In this document: positions 33,971 through 46,129 of the stretch, one piece after another
Numbering within the stretch: position 1 is the first letter of the stretch
How the letters are laid out: each line of letters begins with the position of its first letter
NCBI RefSeq assembly: GCF_037975245.1
Contig: NC_092569.1
Location: 14,220,501 to 14,284,500, forward strand
Length of the DNA stretch: 64,000 nt
From: Apostichopus japonicus
Lineage: Eukaryota; Echinodermata; Holothuroidea; Aspidochirotida; Stichopodidae
Direction of reading: 5' to 3'
The notes under the pieces: model-generated
What the model was told of the DNA's origin: nothing
Seen by the model: the letters and a program-made list of their open reading frames with translations, nothing else
Database searches by the model: none
Translations under genes and position numbers: made by a program

Positions 33971-36145
33971 CCTTATGCAAACGACATTTGAATTTTATAT
34001 TTGTTGTATAGTCCTGCCAATAGTTGTATAATCCAATAACACTAAAGCAGCCTATTCTTAGGGTATTTAAACTTAAGAGGAAAGGAAGGTGTTGGTGGTT
34101 GACTGCTGGCAAATAAAATGAAAGCCATGATCCCCACACTGCACGAGATGGTAGGTACTATCTTCATTGTCTCAATCAAATGGGTCACATGCAAATGAAA
34201 ATATTAGTTTCCTCGACTCCATAAACCCATCCAAAAGTTTATCCTCAATGTTGTTTTGTTTTTTAACATTACATCTGCACCTTGTATTTGAAGGATTGCC
34301 ATCACCTGTACTTTTGTCAGGCAGTTTATGCGCTGGTAGTTGAAGCCTTCCAACCACTTTGTTGGCCTTTCAAGCTCTGGCTACTACCGGGAAATGGAGA
34401 ACGACAGGACATTCTTCCAAGTAGTTTTCTGCCATCCATGACAGAACTTTTCTGTCACAACTCACTTCTTCAGAAGCGGAGCGTCTACTTTGTTTCTGGA
34501 TTTGCTTAGCTTTGCTCCTTTTTCACTTTCTCCTTCTCTATTCCTCTCAAGGCCAACAGTTAGTTCTACAAGAAAAACAAGCAATAAATGAACAGCGGGT
34601 AAAGATCATAATCTGTGACTTGGCTTTTAGTTTCAAAGTTTTCTTTTGTATGGGCCCAATTCAATTAGGTTGGTAGGGGTGGGGTTGTAATGATTTGTCT
34701 GAAGATTTTTGTGGTACTCAACTCAACTGTGCCAACTGTGTAGTTCTCAACTGTGCCATGTGAAAAGTAAAAGTAAATATGGTGTCTCATTAATGAATGG
34801 GTTCTATTTGACCCTACCAGAGATAACAATACATTGCCCATGTTTTCATTGAAATTTCCCCCCCCCCCTTGCAATCGAACTGTCCTGCTGCATTATGGTC
34901 ACAAGATACAATCCTTTTTCAAAAGTGGAGAATGGAGAGGCGGGGTGTGCGACGTCATGCATTAATTGAAAGGGATTTGAGCCCAAAATTTAAAATTATA
35001 TATACGGTACAATAGAGTGCAGTGGTAGTCACAAGCCTCCTCCTCCTGTAAATTGATCATTTAGCTCATTTGTTAAAAACTTGTTGGTGGCTGTTTACTC
35101 TTGAGAATTGTGCCCCTTGCCATAAAGCGAGAGATCTTGGTATTTTGTTATTAAACAGAACAATTAGTTTATCTGCAATGTGGCTTCAGAACAACTACTA
35201 ATTATCGTTAGGTAAAAAATATGTCAGCCCAACTTAAAACTCTTATGATAAGCAAAGTGCTTTTTCCTGTAGGTCTATACAAACGGTCTTACAAGCCATA
35301 AAGACTAAAAACTGACCTGGCACATGGAACTAGGCTTAGCCTAGTCAGAGCCTAGAGTTTACTAGGATGGATGCACTCATTTTGTGCATGCATCAAAATG
35401 GCATTGGCCCTATATATGCCAGATATTCAAATATGGTCACCTTTGGTCAATTTACCTCAGCTCTAGACATCAGTCACCTTGATTGTTCATTGATAATAAC
35501 AGAACAAATTTTGGAAAGTACCGGATTTTAAGTGAATACTGATTTTAATTAGGCTCCACCTTGGCTAGGTCACAGCTAGTAAGACCCGGCCTAGCCTCGT
35601 AAGTTTAGATAAGTTATACTTTTGTATAACTTGTAATAAACTAATAATAGTAGAAAAGAAAGCATCAGGAGGGACAGTCAAATACACATCAATGACCCTA
35701 TGGCAGAGAAAAAACCTGAAGGCACAAAAGATCAGAACCGATTATAATGCTTAAAGTATATACTTGTCCAAACATTGTTTAACTCATTCACACTACTTGT
35801 AGTTCTAGACTAAGCTCGTACTGTAGTTCTTGCAATACAACTACAAGTAGGCCTCGGCTAGTGTTCTCAGTAGTATTACTATTAGTATTAGGCTAGGCCT
35901 ATGCTATAATACACAAAAAAATACTGTGATGCGCATGGCTACAAATTTGGCGGATGCAAAACATAAACAAAGGCATAGAACCTAGCCTATATCTAAGCTT
36001 CCTTAGCATTTGAATCGTTTAGGCCTAACATTTTCGATAATTTTAACTAACGTTCCGACTATGCTTCGCCAAGTATTAGTAAGTTTGTCAAACCTGAAAC
36101 GAAACAAGGATTGGAGTGATGTGAATGTGATACAGGGCAAGCCTT
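33971..36145. other. Intergenic or intronic sequence
   Basis: Includes a C homopolymer near 34858 and one minus-strand frame of 61 codons (34172-34357) with no motif. No supported gene. Confidence 0.4.
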
Positions 36146-36240
36146 GGCCACAGGCACTCGTAACGTTATTTAAGTGTATAGTATATAATCTCCGTGTTTA
36201 TATACTATACACCTACATAACGTTACGAGTGACTGTGGCC
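36146..36240. repeat. Imperfect hairpin, about 95 bp
   Basis: The left arm GGCCACAGGCACTCGTAACG and the right arm CGTTACGAGTGACTGTGGCC are inverted, and the AT-rich middle (TGTATAGTATATA / TATATACTATACA) continues the pairing. Possibly a tiny MITE. Confidence 0.75.
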
Positions 36241-39159
36241 TAGGCTAGATAGCGTAGCATAGTTCTAACTAGAAGTTGTAGGCTACATAGCGTAGTACTC
36301 ACCTCTTCAATCAAAGTCTTTTCTGTACCATTCTACTTGATCAAAGGGCCGAGACACAAATAAGGGCATTTAATTCTAATTTTAACTTGATAGCGACCAA
36401 ATCTTTAGACCAAGGCAAAGTGTTTACAACGCTGTAGTGCATCAGATTCACGATCGCCGGGGTTCGCTGGTCGCGCCGGAACTGAAATACGCGGGTTTTT
36501 CTTCTAGGGAGGGTGCACGCTGAGAGATCGGCACAATTTGAACGTTCAGATCAGAATTAAACTTCTCAAACTGACCTATTTTGATGAATACTGCATCAAA
36601 TTGGTTAATTCGACCACTAAATATGGTATAATTGATCCAGCTAAGGCTCTTAAAATATTAAAACAATCATCAAACGTAAAAATTATGTTTAATTTGCGTG
36701 CATGGCTAAGGTGAATCACGCTACTTGAGAGGGAAATAGTTACGTAATATACAAGCTCACTTTCCAAACTAATAACCTTGAATGGTGCAGAGACGGCCAG
36801 TGTCCATCAGTGAACGTCCGTGCTACTAAAGGGCGGATTCTCACATGGGCCTTTTATGCGTAAACAAAAATATTACAGAAATTGTAGTAAACAGACAAGC
36901 TCTCCAACTTTCTAACTGAGAATTGATTATAACGTTATTTTGTATTAAATGATTATCAAAACTAAGCTATAGACTAACTTCTATATGCTCTTCTGTGTTT
37001 GCACATAAAAGAATCGCTTACATTCCGCACATTCGGACTAATTGTATTCAATTTGCAGGCCAATTTTCCTTCTTCGTCCCTTATTGCTTCCGTTGTACAA
37101 ACCCGGTCAATTAAGTTTACCTCCATAGTTTTATTATCGGTATAACTCTTGCCTTGTCTGTTATCTTATTCGTCATTGTCTTGCAATATCTCGCTAAGAG
37201 TTTCATGTCCCCGAATCCTAGTTTTTTATTATGTCTTCCCCTTGAACTTACTATTAAATGCCGCCTCTTACTGTAACTTTATAACGAAACACTATTTTTT
37301 AGTTTAGTGAAGCTTATCGCAATCATGGTTGATAGAAAAAGACCTTACCAGAACAAATACTGACAAATGAATCTCCAACACTAAGGAAATTACATACATA
37401 ACACCTAGTATATCAAAACTAGGCTGGGAGAGGGGTGGGATAGAGGTGGGGGGGGGGCCACACCCAGCAATGTAAGGAGAAGAGTTACATACGAAGTGAA
37501 TGAAAAACAGTTCATACATATTGTGCAATTTGTTCAATGACTGTGTTGGATAGGGAGTATTATGAAAGACAGTAGGAATCCGCAACCGAACGATTTATCA
37601 TTCGTAAAAGTATTATTTACAGCACTTCCTTCTGCTCAATCTACTACAAAATAGTCTACTATCAAATATAGTTCCATTAACGCACCTCAGCGTCCAATTC
37701 CCCCAAAACCATAACCTGTGTAGAAACTTTTCAAATGAAATATCCCCATATTCCGTTTAGCACCTTAACACCGAGGGAGAAAACTATGACGGAGGAATAT
37801 AATGCCATTATAAACTAGATCGGCGTTGATCTTTTGCGAAAAAAAGTTTTGGCATTTCTAGTCACAATTGTGTGTTTTGAGGGTTGTTTTTTTGGCGATA
37901 GATCTTGTGTTTTCAGACAGGCTGGATTTATGTTCGACTTTAGATGTGCATTTTCTTAGTAAAAGCATAATGATAACAAACACAACTAAATATATATACA
38001 GCCTATGCGCATGCAACTTATTTTAGCGTTGGTATATAATTATTACAAGTATTACATATGACAGACATATATTGACATCCACATCGAATGCTGTGTCGCA
38101 TGTTGCGTGTGAAATATATCTGATTTATGCCAATTACAGGCAGTCTACGTTACATTGTGATTTGTATTAATTAATTCCTGTTTCATATGCCTTCATTATC
38201 AGCTAAAGCGTTAAGCAGAAGATCAACAGTACCAACAAATCAATCAGGTAGGTATTTTTAAAGCTCACGATTGTCAATTATTTGTCGTAAAGGTTTGATG
38301 ACGGGGTTGCAAACTGTATCTGTCAGCATTTTCTTTCTGTTTGTTGCAAAATAACCTCCATCTTCTTTCTTCTATCATGGGAGTTGTTTAAGGTGTATCT
38401 TATAACATAACGCATATGCACAACAGCATCTCTTAACGGAAAAAAACCTAACATATTCATACAAGTCGACCGTTGTATTGTATACCGAAAACCAGCAGAT
38501 GAACTCAATTTGAATACAAAAAGTGACATGATCTCATGGTAAAAACAGTACTGTGTATACTCAGGGGAATGATCTGAAAATTTGGAATATGCAAGTATTA
38601 AGAAAGCGCTTGTGATTTGAAATCTTGAATAATAAAATAAATTGGTAATCCACACAAGCTTAACACTCCTAACTTCTTCAGGAGTCCCCATAGAAACGGA
38701 CAGCTTTAGAAACACTTTATAAAAGATATAGTGCAATTAGCATTAAGCATTGATTCGATATAAAACAACTGACTCCAAAGTAGCTTTTATTGGCTATAAC
38801 AGAGTGCCTGGCAAACATTGGCCAAAAACTTTTCTGGCACCCTCAAGTTACAAAGGTTTGACATTTGGAAATGGAAGATCGGGTTTTATTTGGCAATATA
38901 TTTTCAGTGGTTGGCAGGTTGGTGGCGGTGTTAATTTTTCTGTAAACAAAGAAATTACGACGTCATAGTTTGTGTCTTTTGTCTTTTCTGAGGCTATTTC
39001 AGTGCTCCAACAGTGCTGGTTACTCTGTTAAATTCGTTGTACTGGTTAAATTATAAACGGCACTATTAAAGAAACTAATAAGAACAGCTGACAATCGTGA
39101 ATTGTGGAAAGCCTGTGTCGTGTCATCATGTCCCCCAACGGCTCTCAAGCTATGGGATA
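36241..39159. other. Intergenic sequence
   Basis: A GC-richer patch near 36440-36500 could be a promoter for a minus-strand gene. A G homopolymer lies near 37447. A 137-codon minus-strand open frame at 38323-38736 has no recognised motif. Confidence 0.4.
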
Positions 39160-39178
39160 TAGATAGATCGATAGATAA

Positions 39179-39211
<33 letters not shown>

Positions 39212-39215
39212 TATA
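39160..39215. repeat. GATA/GACA microsatellite
   Basis: Short GATA units are followed by about nine GACA units. Confidence 0.9.
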
Positions 39216-39357
39216 TCGAAGAAACGACAGCCGAACAGGCGTTAATAGTTTAAATGTCTAGTGACGAAACAGGGCATTTCAGCCGTAGCCTTTAACTTTA
39301 ACCGCAGTAACTGACAACAATAAGTAGGAATATTACTTTGATCATCATATTAAAAAA

Positions 39358-39508
39358 AATGCTGCTGCTGCCCTTTCACTGTGGAAGAGCCTTCCAGAAC
39401 AAGTAAAACACAGTCCACATCTTGCTTCTTTTGAACGTTCTATCAAGACTTATCTGATGAAAACTGTTGATCTAACCAAAATGGTCTTACATGAGAAACG
39501 CAAATAGT
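39358..39508 (+). mobile_element. LINE RT C-terminal tail fragment
   Basis: A plus-strand frame reads AAALSLWKSLPEQVKHSPH followed by LASFERSIKTYLMK. The pattern A...LWNSLP...R...SL.SFK..LKTHL is the C-terminal tail of L2/CR1-type reverse transcriptases. Only this tail remains. Confidence 0.6.
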
Positions 39509-39956
39509 CAAAAAGGTAGCAGATCTTTTTCTGATGGGAGTGAGACTGCATTTTCGTGGGGGCTGCTGGAGGCAGTCCGATTGTTGCCCTTTCAAGTTCG
39601 TATAAATTTCAAAATATCTATTTTTTTGTGTGTTCATTTAGGTTAAACCTACTCTCAGGCACCAAACTCTTAGTTCGTTACAGTTGGCCCAGTCAGGCAA
39701 TCTCGCCAACTAACTATACATCACCATAGATGTGTCGTGTTTTCCCTTCCTCCCTGTTCCATGCTGCGGGACGTTACCACCGTCGTCAAGAGGGATTGAC
39801 TTTTTTCTGCTTTCCTTTCTTCTTCTCTTCAACCTCCGTGTACCTTTGAAAGTTTAATTTCTCGCTCAACTGATTATTATGTTTACTTCCAAATGAACAT
39901 CTAATTCTGCATTTTTTAAATGTTACGGAACACAGCCGCTCTTGTGGACAACATCA

Positions 39957-42440
39957 CCATGGATTATGTTTCAAGTATTTTCTTTTTTGACGCTCGAGGT
40001 CTCAGTCAGGTTAAGAAACGGAGACAATTGTTCGCGTATCTTCATAGACGGAAGCCTGACATAACTATTCTTAAAGAAACGCACAGCTGCAACAACGATA
40101 CCCGTTACTAAACTAATGAAAATTTTATTTTACCATGGAACCAATATTAGCCGAGGTGTTTGCATCTCTTTAAACTTCAACTGTTCAATAAAATTATAAA
40201 CATGAACAGTGTAAATATGGACGTTTCATCATTGTAGGTGTCGAGGTTCATTTGCGTGGTTTAACTATAGTGGGCATTTATGCTTCTTATACTGATAATT
40301 TCTCGTTCTTCATGAATATCTCTGAGCTGCTTAACAGGTTTCAGGGGGATACCATTATTTTAGCGGGTGACTTAATTTTTGTTTTCAATCTGGCTTTAGA
40401 TAAGAGAGGGGGTAACCCCAGAACAAATATCAAGGCAAGAGACGGCTGCCTCATTCTTGTGTCCGCGCATTACCTAATAGATATTTGGCGGGAGAGAAAT
40501 CCTCTGCAAAAAAAATTACTTGGGAGTTCAAATATTACCCATGGCATTCATAGTAGGCTCGATTATTCTATTGTTTCTAGAAACATGGAACAGTCTTTTA
40601 CTGAGGTTAATATCTTTCCAGGTATCCAGTCGGATCATTCATTTATATGGTTATCCTTTTCAACTCATTTAAGGCAACGTGATTCGGGTTACTGGCAGTT
40701 AAATAAATCTCTTCATAATGACACTAAATACATTTTTTCTCATAAATAATCTTATCCGTAATGGGTTGCCAAACAATACTCATTCTAATCCCGCTTGTCT
40801 TTGGGAGCTGTTAAAATTTAAAATTCGTAACGCAACCATGAAATAATTTTTGAATTTAGAGAAGAGGAACAAGACTTTAAATTCAATTTGCAAACTTAAA
40901 AACTCGAAATGTCATTGCTATTAAGGAGGAAGTTCTTTCTGAGATTCGTACCTCTTGCAAAAGCCTTTACCGTTCAAATGGCTGCATCCCAGATCCTTTT
41001 TGTACTGACATACCATCTCCCGATATAGAGATTGGTAATTTATTGGCTTGTGATGGTTAACTTTCTCTAAATGATTGCACTCAAGCCCTAGAAGTTATGA
41101 AAAGCGACAAGGCTCCAGACAGCGATGGTCTTGCTGCCAATTGTTTTTAGAAGTTCTGGACTCAATCGGTGAATTAGTTTTAGATTCCTTTAATCATGGC
41201 TTTGATAGTGGTAGTTTTTCTACTGAACAATCTAGGGATGTTATCACTCTCATTCTAAAACCTACAAAAGATCCCATGTCTCTGCAAAATTATCGCCCTA
41301 TTACTTTACTAAACACCGCTTTTAAGATCGGTGCTAAAGCTATTGCCACTAGGATGAAAAGTGTAATTCTGTCTCTTATTGGCCCTCATCAAACTTGTTC
41401 TTTGAGTGGCAGATTTATTGGTGAAAACATAAGATTTGTTTTATATTTAATCGATTGGTGAATGCCTTTTGAAAAAAAAAACTAGTGCTTGTGTATGTAA
41501 CAACGGTTTTTTCCACGGGTTTTTCCCGCTCGAGAGATGCCCGCTGAGTCCTTATTTATTTATTCTTGCAGCGGAAGTCTATGCATTAAAAATGTTAAAT
41601 AATTATTACATAAGAGGGAGTACCATCAATAATAAGGAAATTAGGATCATGCAATACGCTGATGACACAACCTTTTTTTTTCTCGATAATAGAAGAACCT
41701 CTTCAAAGGAGGCATTGGACTTTCTTAATCAACTGAGACTAGCCTCAGGAATGACAATTACATTAACCAAATCGAATCATTTCCCGCTAGGTCCGCTTGC
41801 CTCTCATTGTCCGGCTTTTATTCAAGAGTTTAATATCAGATTCCCTCTTGGGCCAATGAAGTTATTAGGCATTTCTTTGACTGGAAATGGAAATGATCTC
41901 TTCCGTTTGAATTATGTTTCTAAGCTTTCTCGTCTTAAAAAGTGCTTAAGTGTTTGGGCATGTAGAGATCTGACCCTGATCGGCCGTAATGTTATTGTCA
42001 AAACGTTTGTATTATCACAGCTCTTTTTTTTTTTTTTTTGCTCTTTCAGGTCCTTCCAACCTACCTTCTCACTTTATTTAGGAGCTAGAAAGTATCATAT
42101 TTTATTTTATTTTGGCTGGAAATCCAGATAAAGTGAAACCCTCAGTAATGGTTAATTCTGTTGTTGAGGGGGTGTTACAAGTAACTCATATTTCTAGTTT
42201 TATAAATAGTCTTAAATGCAGTTGGATTAAGCGCTATAACAGCGATTTAGATGTTTTTTGGAAACTGTTTTTCAACATTTTCTGAAGAGCTCACGGGCAG
42301 GAACTAATTTTTTACTCTAATTGCTCAAAGAATGACGTCAGCAATATTTCAAATTCTTTAATTAATCAAATCGTGATATCATTTTGTATAAGAATTTACT
42401 GATGAAGAATGTTTATTATGTTGGGGACTTTTTTTATATC
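39957..42440 (+). mobile_element. Tx1/L1-like LINE copy 1, broken ORF2
   Basis: Pieces in three frames follow the order of an L1-group ORF2. The endonuclease start (DARGLSQVKKRRQLF, then KPDITILKETHS) lies at about 39990-40090. The endonuclease body (NRFQGDTIILAGDL, LDKRGGN, KARDGC, SRLDYSIVS, GIQSDHS) lies at 40252-40749. The RT fingers (NYRPITLLNTAFKIGAKAI, SGRFIGENIR) lie at 41075-41461, the palm (PLSPYLFILAAEV, QYADDTTFF) at 41469-41700, and the C-terminal CRDLTLIGRN and HISSFINSLKCSWIKRYN after that. Between LIDW and NNGFFHG the segment that should hold RT motif A is deleted. The endonuclease GDFN motif reads GDLI. No ORF1 precedes it. Inactive copy. Confidence 0.8.
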
Positions 42441-42509
42441 CACTAGAGGCCTCTTTCGTTTAAGTGTTTCAAGCTCAATTCCATATTAAACGTTTCCCTT
42501 TTACCCTAT

Positions 42510-43016
42510 ATTCTTATTCTTCTTCTTATTCTTATTATCCTTCTTATTATCCTTATCCTTATCTTTATCCTTATATTTATCCTTATCATTATCCTTATCC
42601 TTATCCTTATCCTTATCTTTATTCTTATTATCCTTATCCTTATCCTTCTTATTATTATCCTTATCCTTATCCTTCTTATTATCCTTATCCTTATCTTTAT
42701 TCTTATTATCCTTCTTGTTATCCTTATCCTTATCCTTATCTTTATTCTTATTATCCTTCTTATTATCCTTATCCTTCTTATTATCCTTATCCTTATCCTT
42801 ATCTTTATTCTTATTATCCTTCTTATTATCCTTATCCTTATCCTTCTTATTATCCTTATCCTTATCTTTATTCTTATTATCCTTCTTATTATCCTTATCC
42901 TTATCCTTATCCTTCTTATTATCCTTATCCTTATCTTTATTCTTATTATCCTTCTTTTTATCCTTATCTTTATTCTTATTATCCTTCTTATTATCCTTAT
43001 CCTTATCCTTCTTATT
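42510..43016. repeat. TTATCC/TTATTC hexamer minisatellite, array 1
   Basis: About 500 bp of CCTTAT, CTTATT and CTTTAT units with a higher-order pattern in which TTATCTTTATTCTTATTATCC blocks recur. The plus strand is almost G-free. The minus strand reads GATAAGGATAAG, repeating a GATA-like core. Protein-like frames across it are artefacts. Confidence 0.95.
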
Positions 43017-43056
43017 GGTTCCTTGCTTTAGCAAAAGGAACCTTTGCAGTCAGGTT

Positions 43057-43088
43057 GGCGTGTGTGTGTGTGTGTGTGTGTGTGCGTC
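43057..43088. repeat. (GT)n microsatellite
   Basis: Uninterrupted TG dinucleotides between the hexamer array and the AGGTCA-rich repeat. Confidence 0.9.
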
Positions 43089-43199
43089 TGTGACACTTGT
43101 TTTGGTACGCTCTATCTCAATAAGGGAATGTTGGATTGAGGCCAAACTTGGGACTATAGATCCGCCATATGGAGAAGGTGTGCCCTATTGTTTTTGGTG

Positions 43200-44915
43200 C
43201 CCACAAAGGTCACCAAAGGTCAGTTATGGTCCAAAAACAGAAAATATTAAAACTGCAATAACTCCCAGTGCCAATGTGCGACAAGGTTGATATTTTGGGA
43301 CAAGTTGTGAACTGGTTAGGGGAACATTTTCAAACTTAACGGTCATGTGATCCGAGGTCACCAAAGGTCAATTAATGATAAAAAAAAACCCAGTATTTTT
43401 GCGATAACTTGAGAACGAATTGTCCGTTTGGGTTGGGAGTTGCCTCAATGTCATCCAATTGGCGACCCGCATCTTGGTGACCCTTGACCTCAATTTGACC
43501 TCTGGTGACCTTTACGTGTTTTGGGGATTTTTACAGTTTCGATGCTATTTTCAGATATCAAAGGTACCTTCTGATCATAAATGTCAATAGGTTGACCCCG
43601 TGTGACCTTTCTGTGCAAAGTTATAAGGGGTCAAAGTTTTTCGGTCGGAGTTAGGATGGCTGTACAGACTTTTCGTTTTGTTTTTTGTAATCAGAAGATA
43701 AAACTACATCTGAAACCAAGGTCAAAAGGTCAAAGGTCACATTAAAAAAATGTGCTTATTTTGGGAGGAAGGAACAAAAACAAAATGTTTGGTTTTGATG
43801 CTTGATTTGGATATCAAAGGTACCTTCCGATCAAAAATGTCAATGGGTTGACACCCCTGTGACCTTGGTGTGCGAAATTATACGAGGTCAAAGTTAATTT
43901 TCAAACATTTAATGCAATAAATCCCAGTTCCAAGGTGTGACACGGTTGATATTTTTGGACAAGTTGCAAATGGTGTAGGGTAATATTTTCAAACTTAACG
44001 GTCATGTGATCCGAGGTCACCAAAGGTCAATTAATGTTAAAAAACTAGTATTTTGGGGGGAGAAAATGGGCAAAGACAAAAATGTATGAATTTTTATAGT
44101 ATGATGCTATATTTACGTCACACCGATCAAAAATGTCAATGGGTTGACCCAAGGTGACCTTTGTGGGTTCAGTTATATGAGGTAAAAGTTAATCTTCAGA
44201 CATTTAGTACAATAACTCCCAGTGCCAAGGTGTGTAACGATTGATATTTTGGGACAAGTTGCAAATGGTATAGGGGAATATTTTCAAACTTAACGGACAT
44301 GTGATCCGAGGTCACCAAAGGTCAATTAATGATAAGAAACTAGATATTTGGCGATAACTTGACAACGAATTGTCCGTTAGGGTTGGAAATTGCTTCAATG
44401 TAATCCAATTGTGAACCCGCATCTGTGTGACCTTTGACCTCAATTTGACCTCTGGTGACCTTTACTTGTTTTGGGGATTTTTACAGTTTCGATGCTATTT
44501 TCAGATGTCAAAGGTACCTTCTGATCATTAATGTCAATGGGTTGACCCCCGTGGGACCTTCGTGTGCAAAGTTATTAATGTTAAAAATTAATTAATGTTA
44601 AAAAACTAGTATTTTGGGGGGGGTGAAATGGGCAAAGAAAAAATGTTTGAATTTTTACAGTTTTGATGCTCTATTTAGGTCTCACCATCAAAAAGGTCAA
44701 TTGGTTGACCTCCGGGTGACCTTTGTGTGTGTAGTTATGTATACAAGTTCAAAGTTAATTTTTAGATATTTAATGCAATTAAATCCCAATGCCACGGTTG
44801 ATATTTTGGGACAAGTTGTGAATGGGGTGGTGGAACATTTTCAAATTTAACTGTCATGTCATCTGTGGTCACCAATGTTATCATATCTATTGACCTGCTT
44901 GTAGGTGACCTTATA
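43200..44915. repeat. Irregular tandem repeat dense in AGGTCA half-sites
   Basis: Three building blocks recur irregularly. One block, containing CCAGTGCCAAGGTGTG and GTGATCCGAGGTCACC, starts near 43257, 43917, 44213 and 44775. A second (CGATAACTTGA.AACGAATTG onward) starts near 43403 and 44353. A third (AATGTCAATGGGTTGACC) has five copies. By eye there are 27 exact AGGTCA or TGACCT hexamers. Six pairs are direct repeats spaced by 4 bp (for example AGGTCACCAAAGGTCA at 43207, 43355, 44014 and 44309), three by 5 bp, two by 1 bp and one by 2 bp. AGGTCA is the nuclear-receptor half-site and DR1, DR2, DR4 and DR5 are known receptor spacings; binding here is untested. Confidence 0.85.
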
Positions 44916-45130
44916 TCTCTTACATTTTCGACGCCATATTCAGATCTCCAAAGTGCATTTTGATCATAATACGATCACAATTTGTGATCACAAAAGTGTT
45001 GGCTATAGTGTTGGTTACTTTATGGGTACATGTAGGACCACAATTACTTGACTATTTGAACCCAATCTTGCTTGATAATATTATGTGTATTGTCATATAC
45101 CCCTACGCAAGGAACCACAGTGCCCTTGGG

Positions 45131-45336
45131 CTCTTGTTATCCTTATCTTTATCCTTATATTTATCCTTATCATTATCCTTCTTATTATCCTTATCCTTCT
45201 TATTATCCTTATCCTTATCTTTATTCTTATTATCCTTCTTATTATCCTTATCCTTATCTTTATCCTTATATTTATCCTTATCCTTATCCTCATCCTTATT
45301 ATTATTCTTATCATTATCCTTATCCTTTTCTTTTAC
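45131..45336. repeat. TTATCC hexamer minisatellite, array 2
   Basis: About 200 bp of the same TTATCC/TTATTC units as at 42510-43016, same orientation, ending just before the ORF1-like frame of LINE copy 2. Confidence 0.95.
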
Positions 45337-46044
45337 TACAGTGAGTTTTTGGGCCACCAAGAATTACAGATTAAGAAGGTTTATGACTTTGGAACAACGG
45401 ATAGAACGCCTGTATGAAAAATTGGTAAAACATTTCACAAGGTTCACTGCCTTAATGCAGAAGCGGTCAGCCACCAAGAATTACGGATTAAGAAGGTTTA
45501 CGACTTTGGAACAACGGATAGAGAGCCTGTATGAAAAATTGGTAAAACAATTCACAAGGATCACTGCCTTAATGCAGAAGCCGTCATCCCTGGAAAATAA
45601 TCTGAAGAACAATAGATTTAGCCATTCACGGATCAACAAGAACGAAAGATTTTTCAGGAGAAACAACATCCGAATCGTTGGTTTTACTACCAAAGATGGA
45701 GAAAACTGCCTGGAAATTGCCAATGAATGAATGAAACTGGAATCAAGGACTGCAGGCTGGAATGGGCTCACAGGGTCGGAAGATCAGTCCCGAATAGAGA
45801 CAGGCACATCTTGGTGAAGCTCTCGTCCTACCAAGATAAAGTCACCACTTTAAAGCATGCCAGAAAAGCCCTATCGAGCAAACGCTACTACATTATTGAT
45901 GACCTGACCAAGATCGATCTAGCCGAAAAGAGAAAATATAAGTCAGAAGTTCAGGAACTTTTCCAGCAAGGCACCAGATTACGTTTTACTGGAGGTTGTT
46001 GGCGTGGAAGCAACGGTAAACCATATAATTTTGGTTCAACATAA
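45337..46044 (+). pseudogene. Tx1/L1-like LINE copy 2, ORF1p
   Basis: The frame begins after the hexamer array with a predicted coiled coil (LRRFMTLEQRIERLYEKLVK) present twice because of an exact-register 117-bp tandem duplication (45354-45470 and 45471-45587). It continues into RRNNIRIVGFTTKDGENCLE, then after a frameshift at 45727 reads EWAHRVGRSVPNRDRHILVK, YQDKVTTLKHARKALS and YYIIDDLTKIDLAEKRKY to NGKPYNFGST. This is the RRM plus C-terminal domain of L1-type ORF1 proteins, the RNA-binding chaperone of the retrotransposon particle. The frameshift sits in a repeated ATGA tract (GAATGAATGAATGAAA). Nearly full coverage of the conserved part; one shift from being open. Confidence 0.75.
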
Positions 46045-46129
46045 GCATGTGCATTCTTTCACTGATGTTTTTCCACTAATACATTTCGTCAAGTCCCCGG
46101 GAGGGCATGTTATTGTAACCAGTCGCTGA

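Noticed and set aside
34172-34357. 61-codon minus-strand open frame near the orphan exon at 32.1 kb
   Set aside because: No motif and no clear splice acceptor; may be a real last exon but cannot be supported.
38323-38736. 137-codon minus-strand open frame
   Set aside because: No recognisable motif, no splice or promoter context and no supporting neighbour. The length alone is not convincing.
42501-43034. Long open frames over the hexamer arrays (Tyr/Pro-rich on one strand, Lys/Asp-rich on the other)
   Set aside because: They are translations of TTATCC-type minisatellite and carry no independent coding signal.
43057-43088. (GT)n run as a regulatory element
   Set aside because: Simple microsatellite; no evidence beyond composition.
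44960-45336. Leu/Ser-rich upstream part of the open frame leading into ORF1
   Set aside because: It runs through the second hexamer array; only sequence after about 45337 matches an ORF1 protein.
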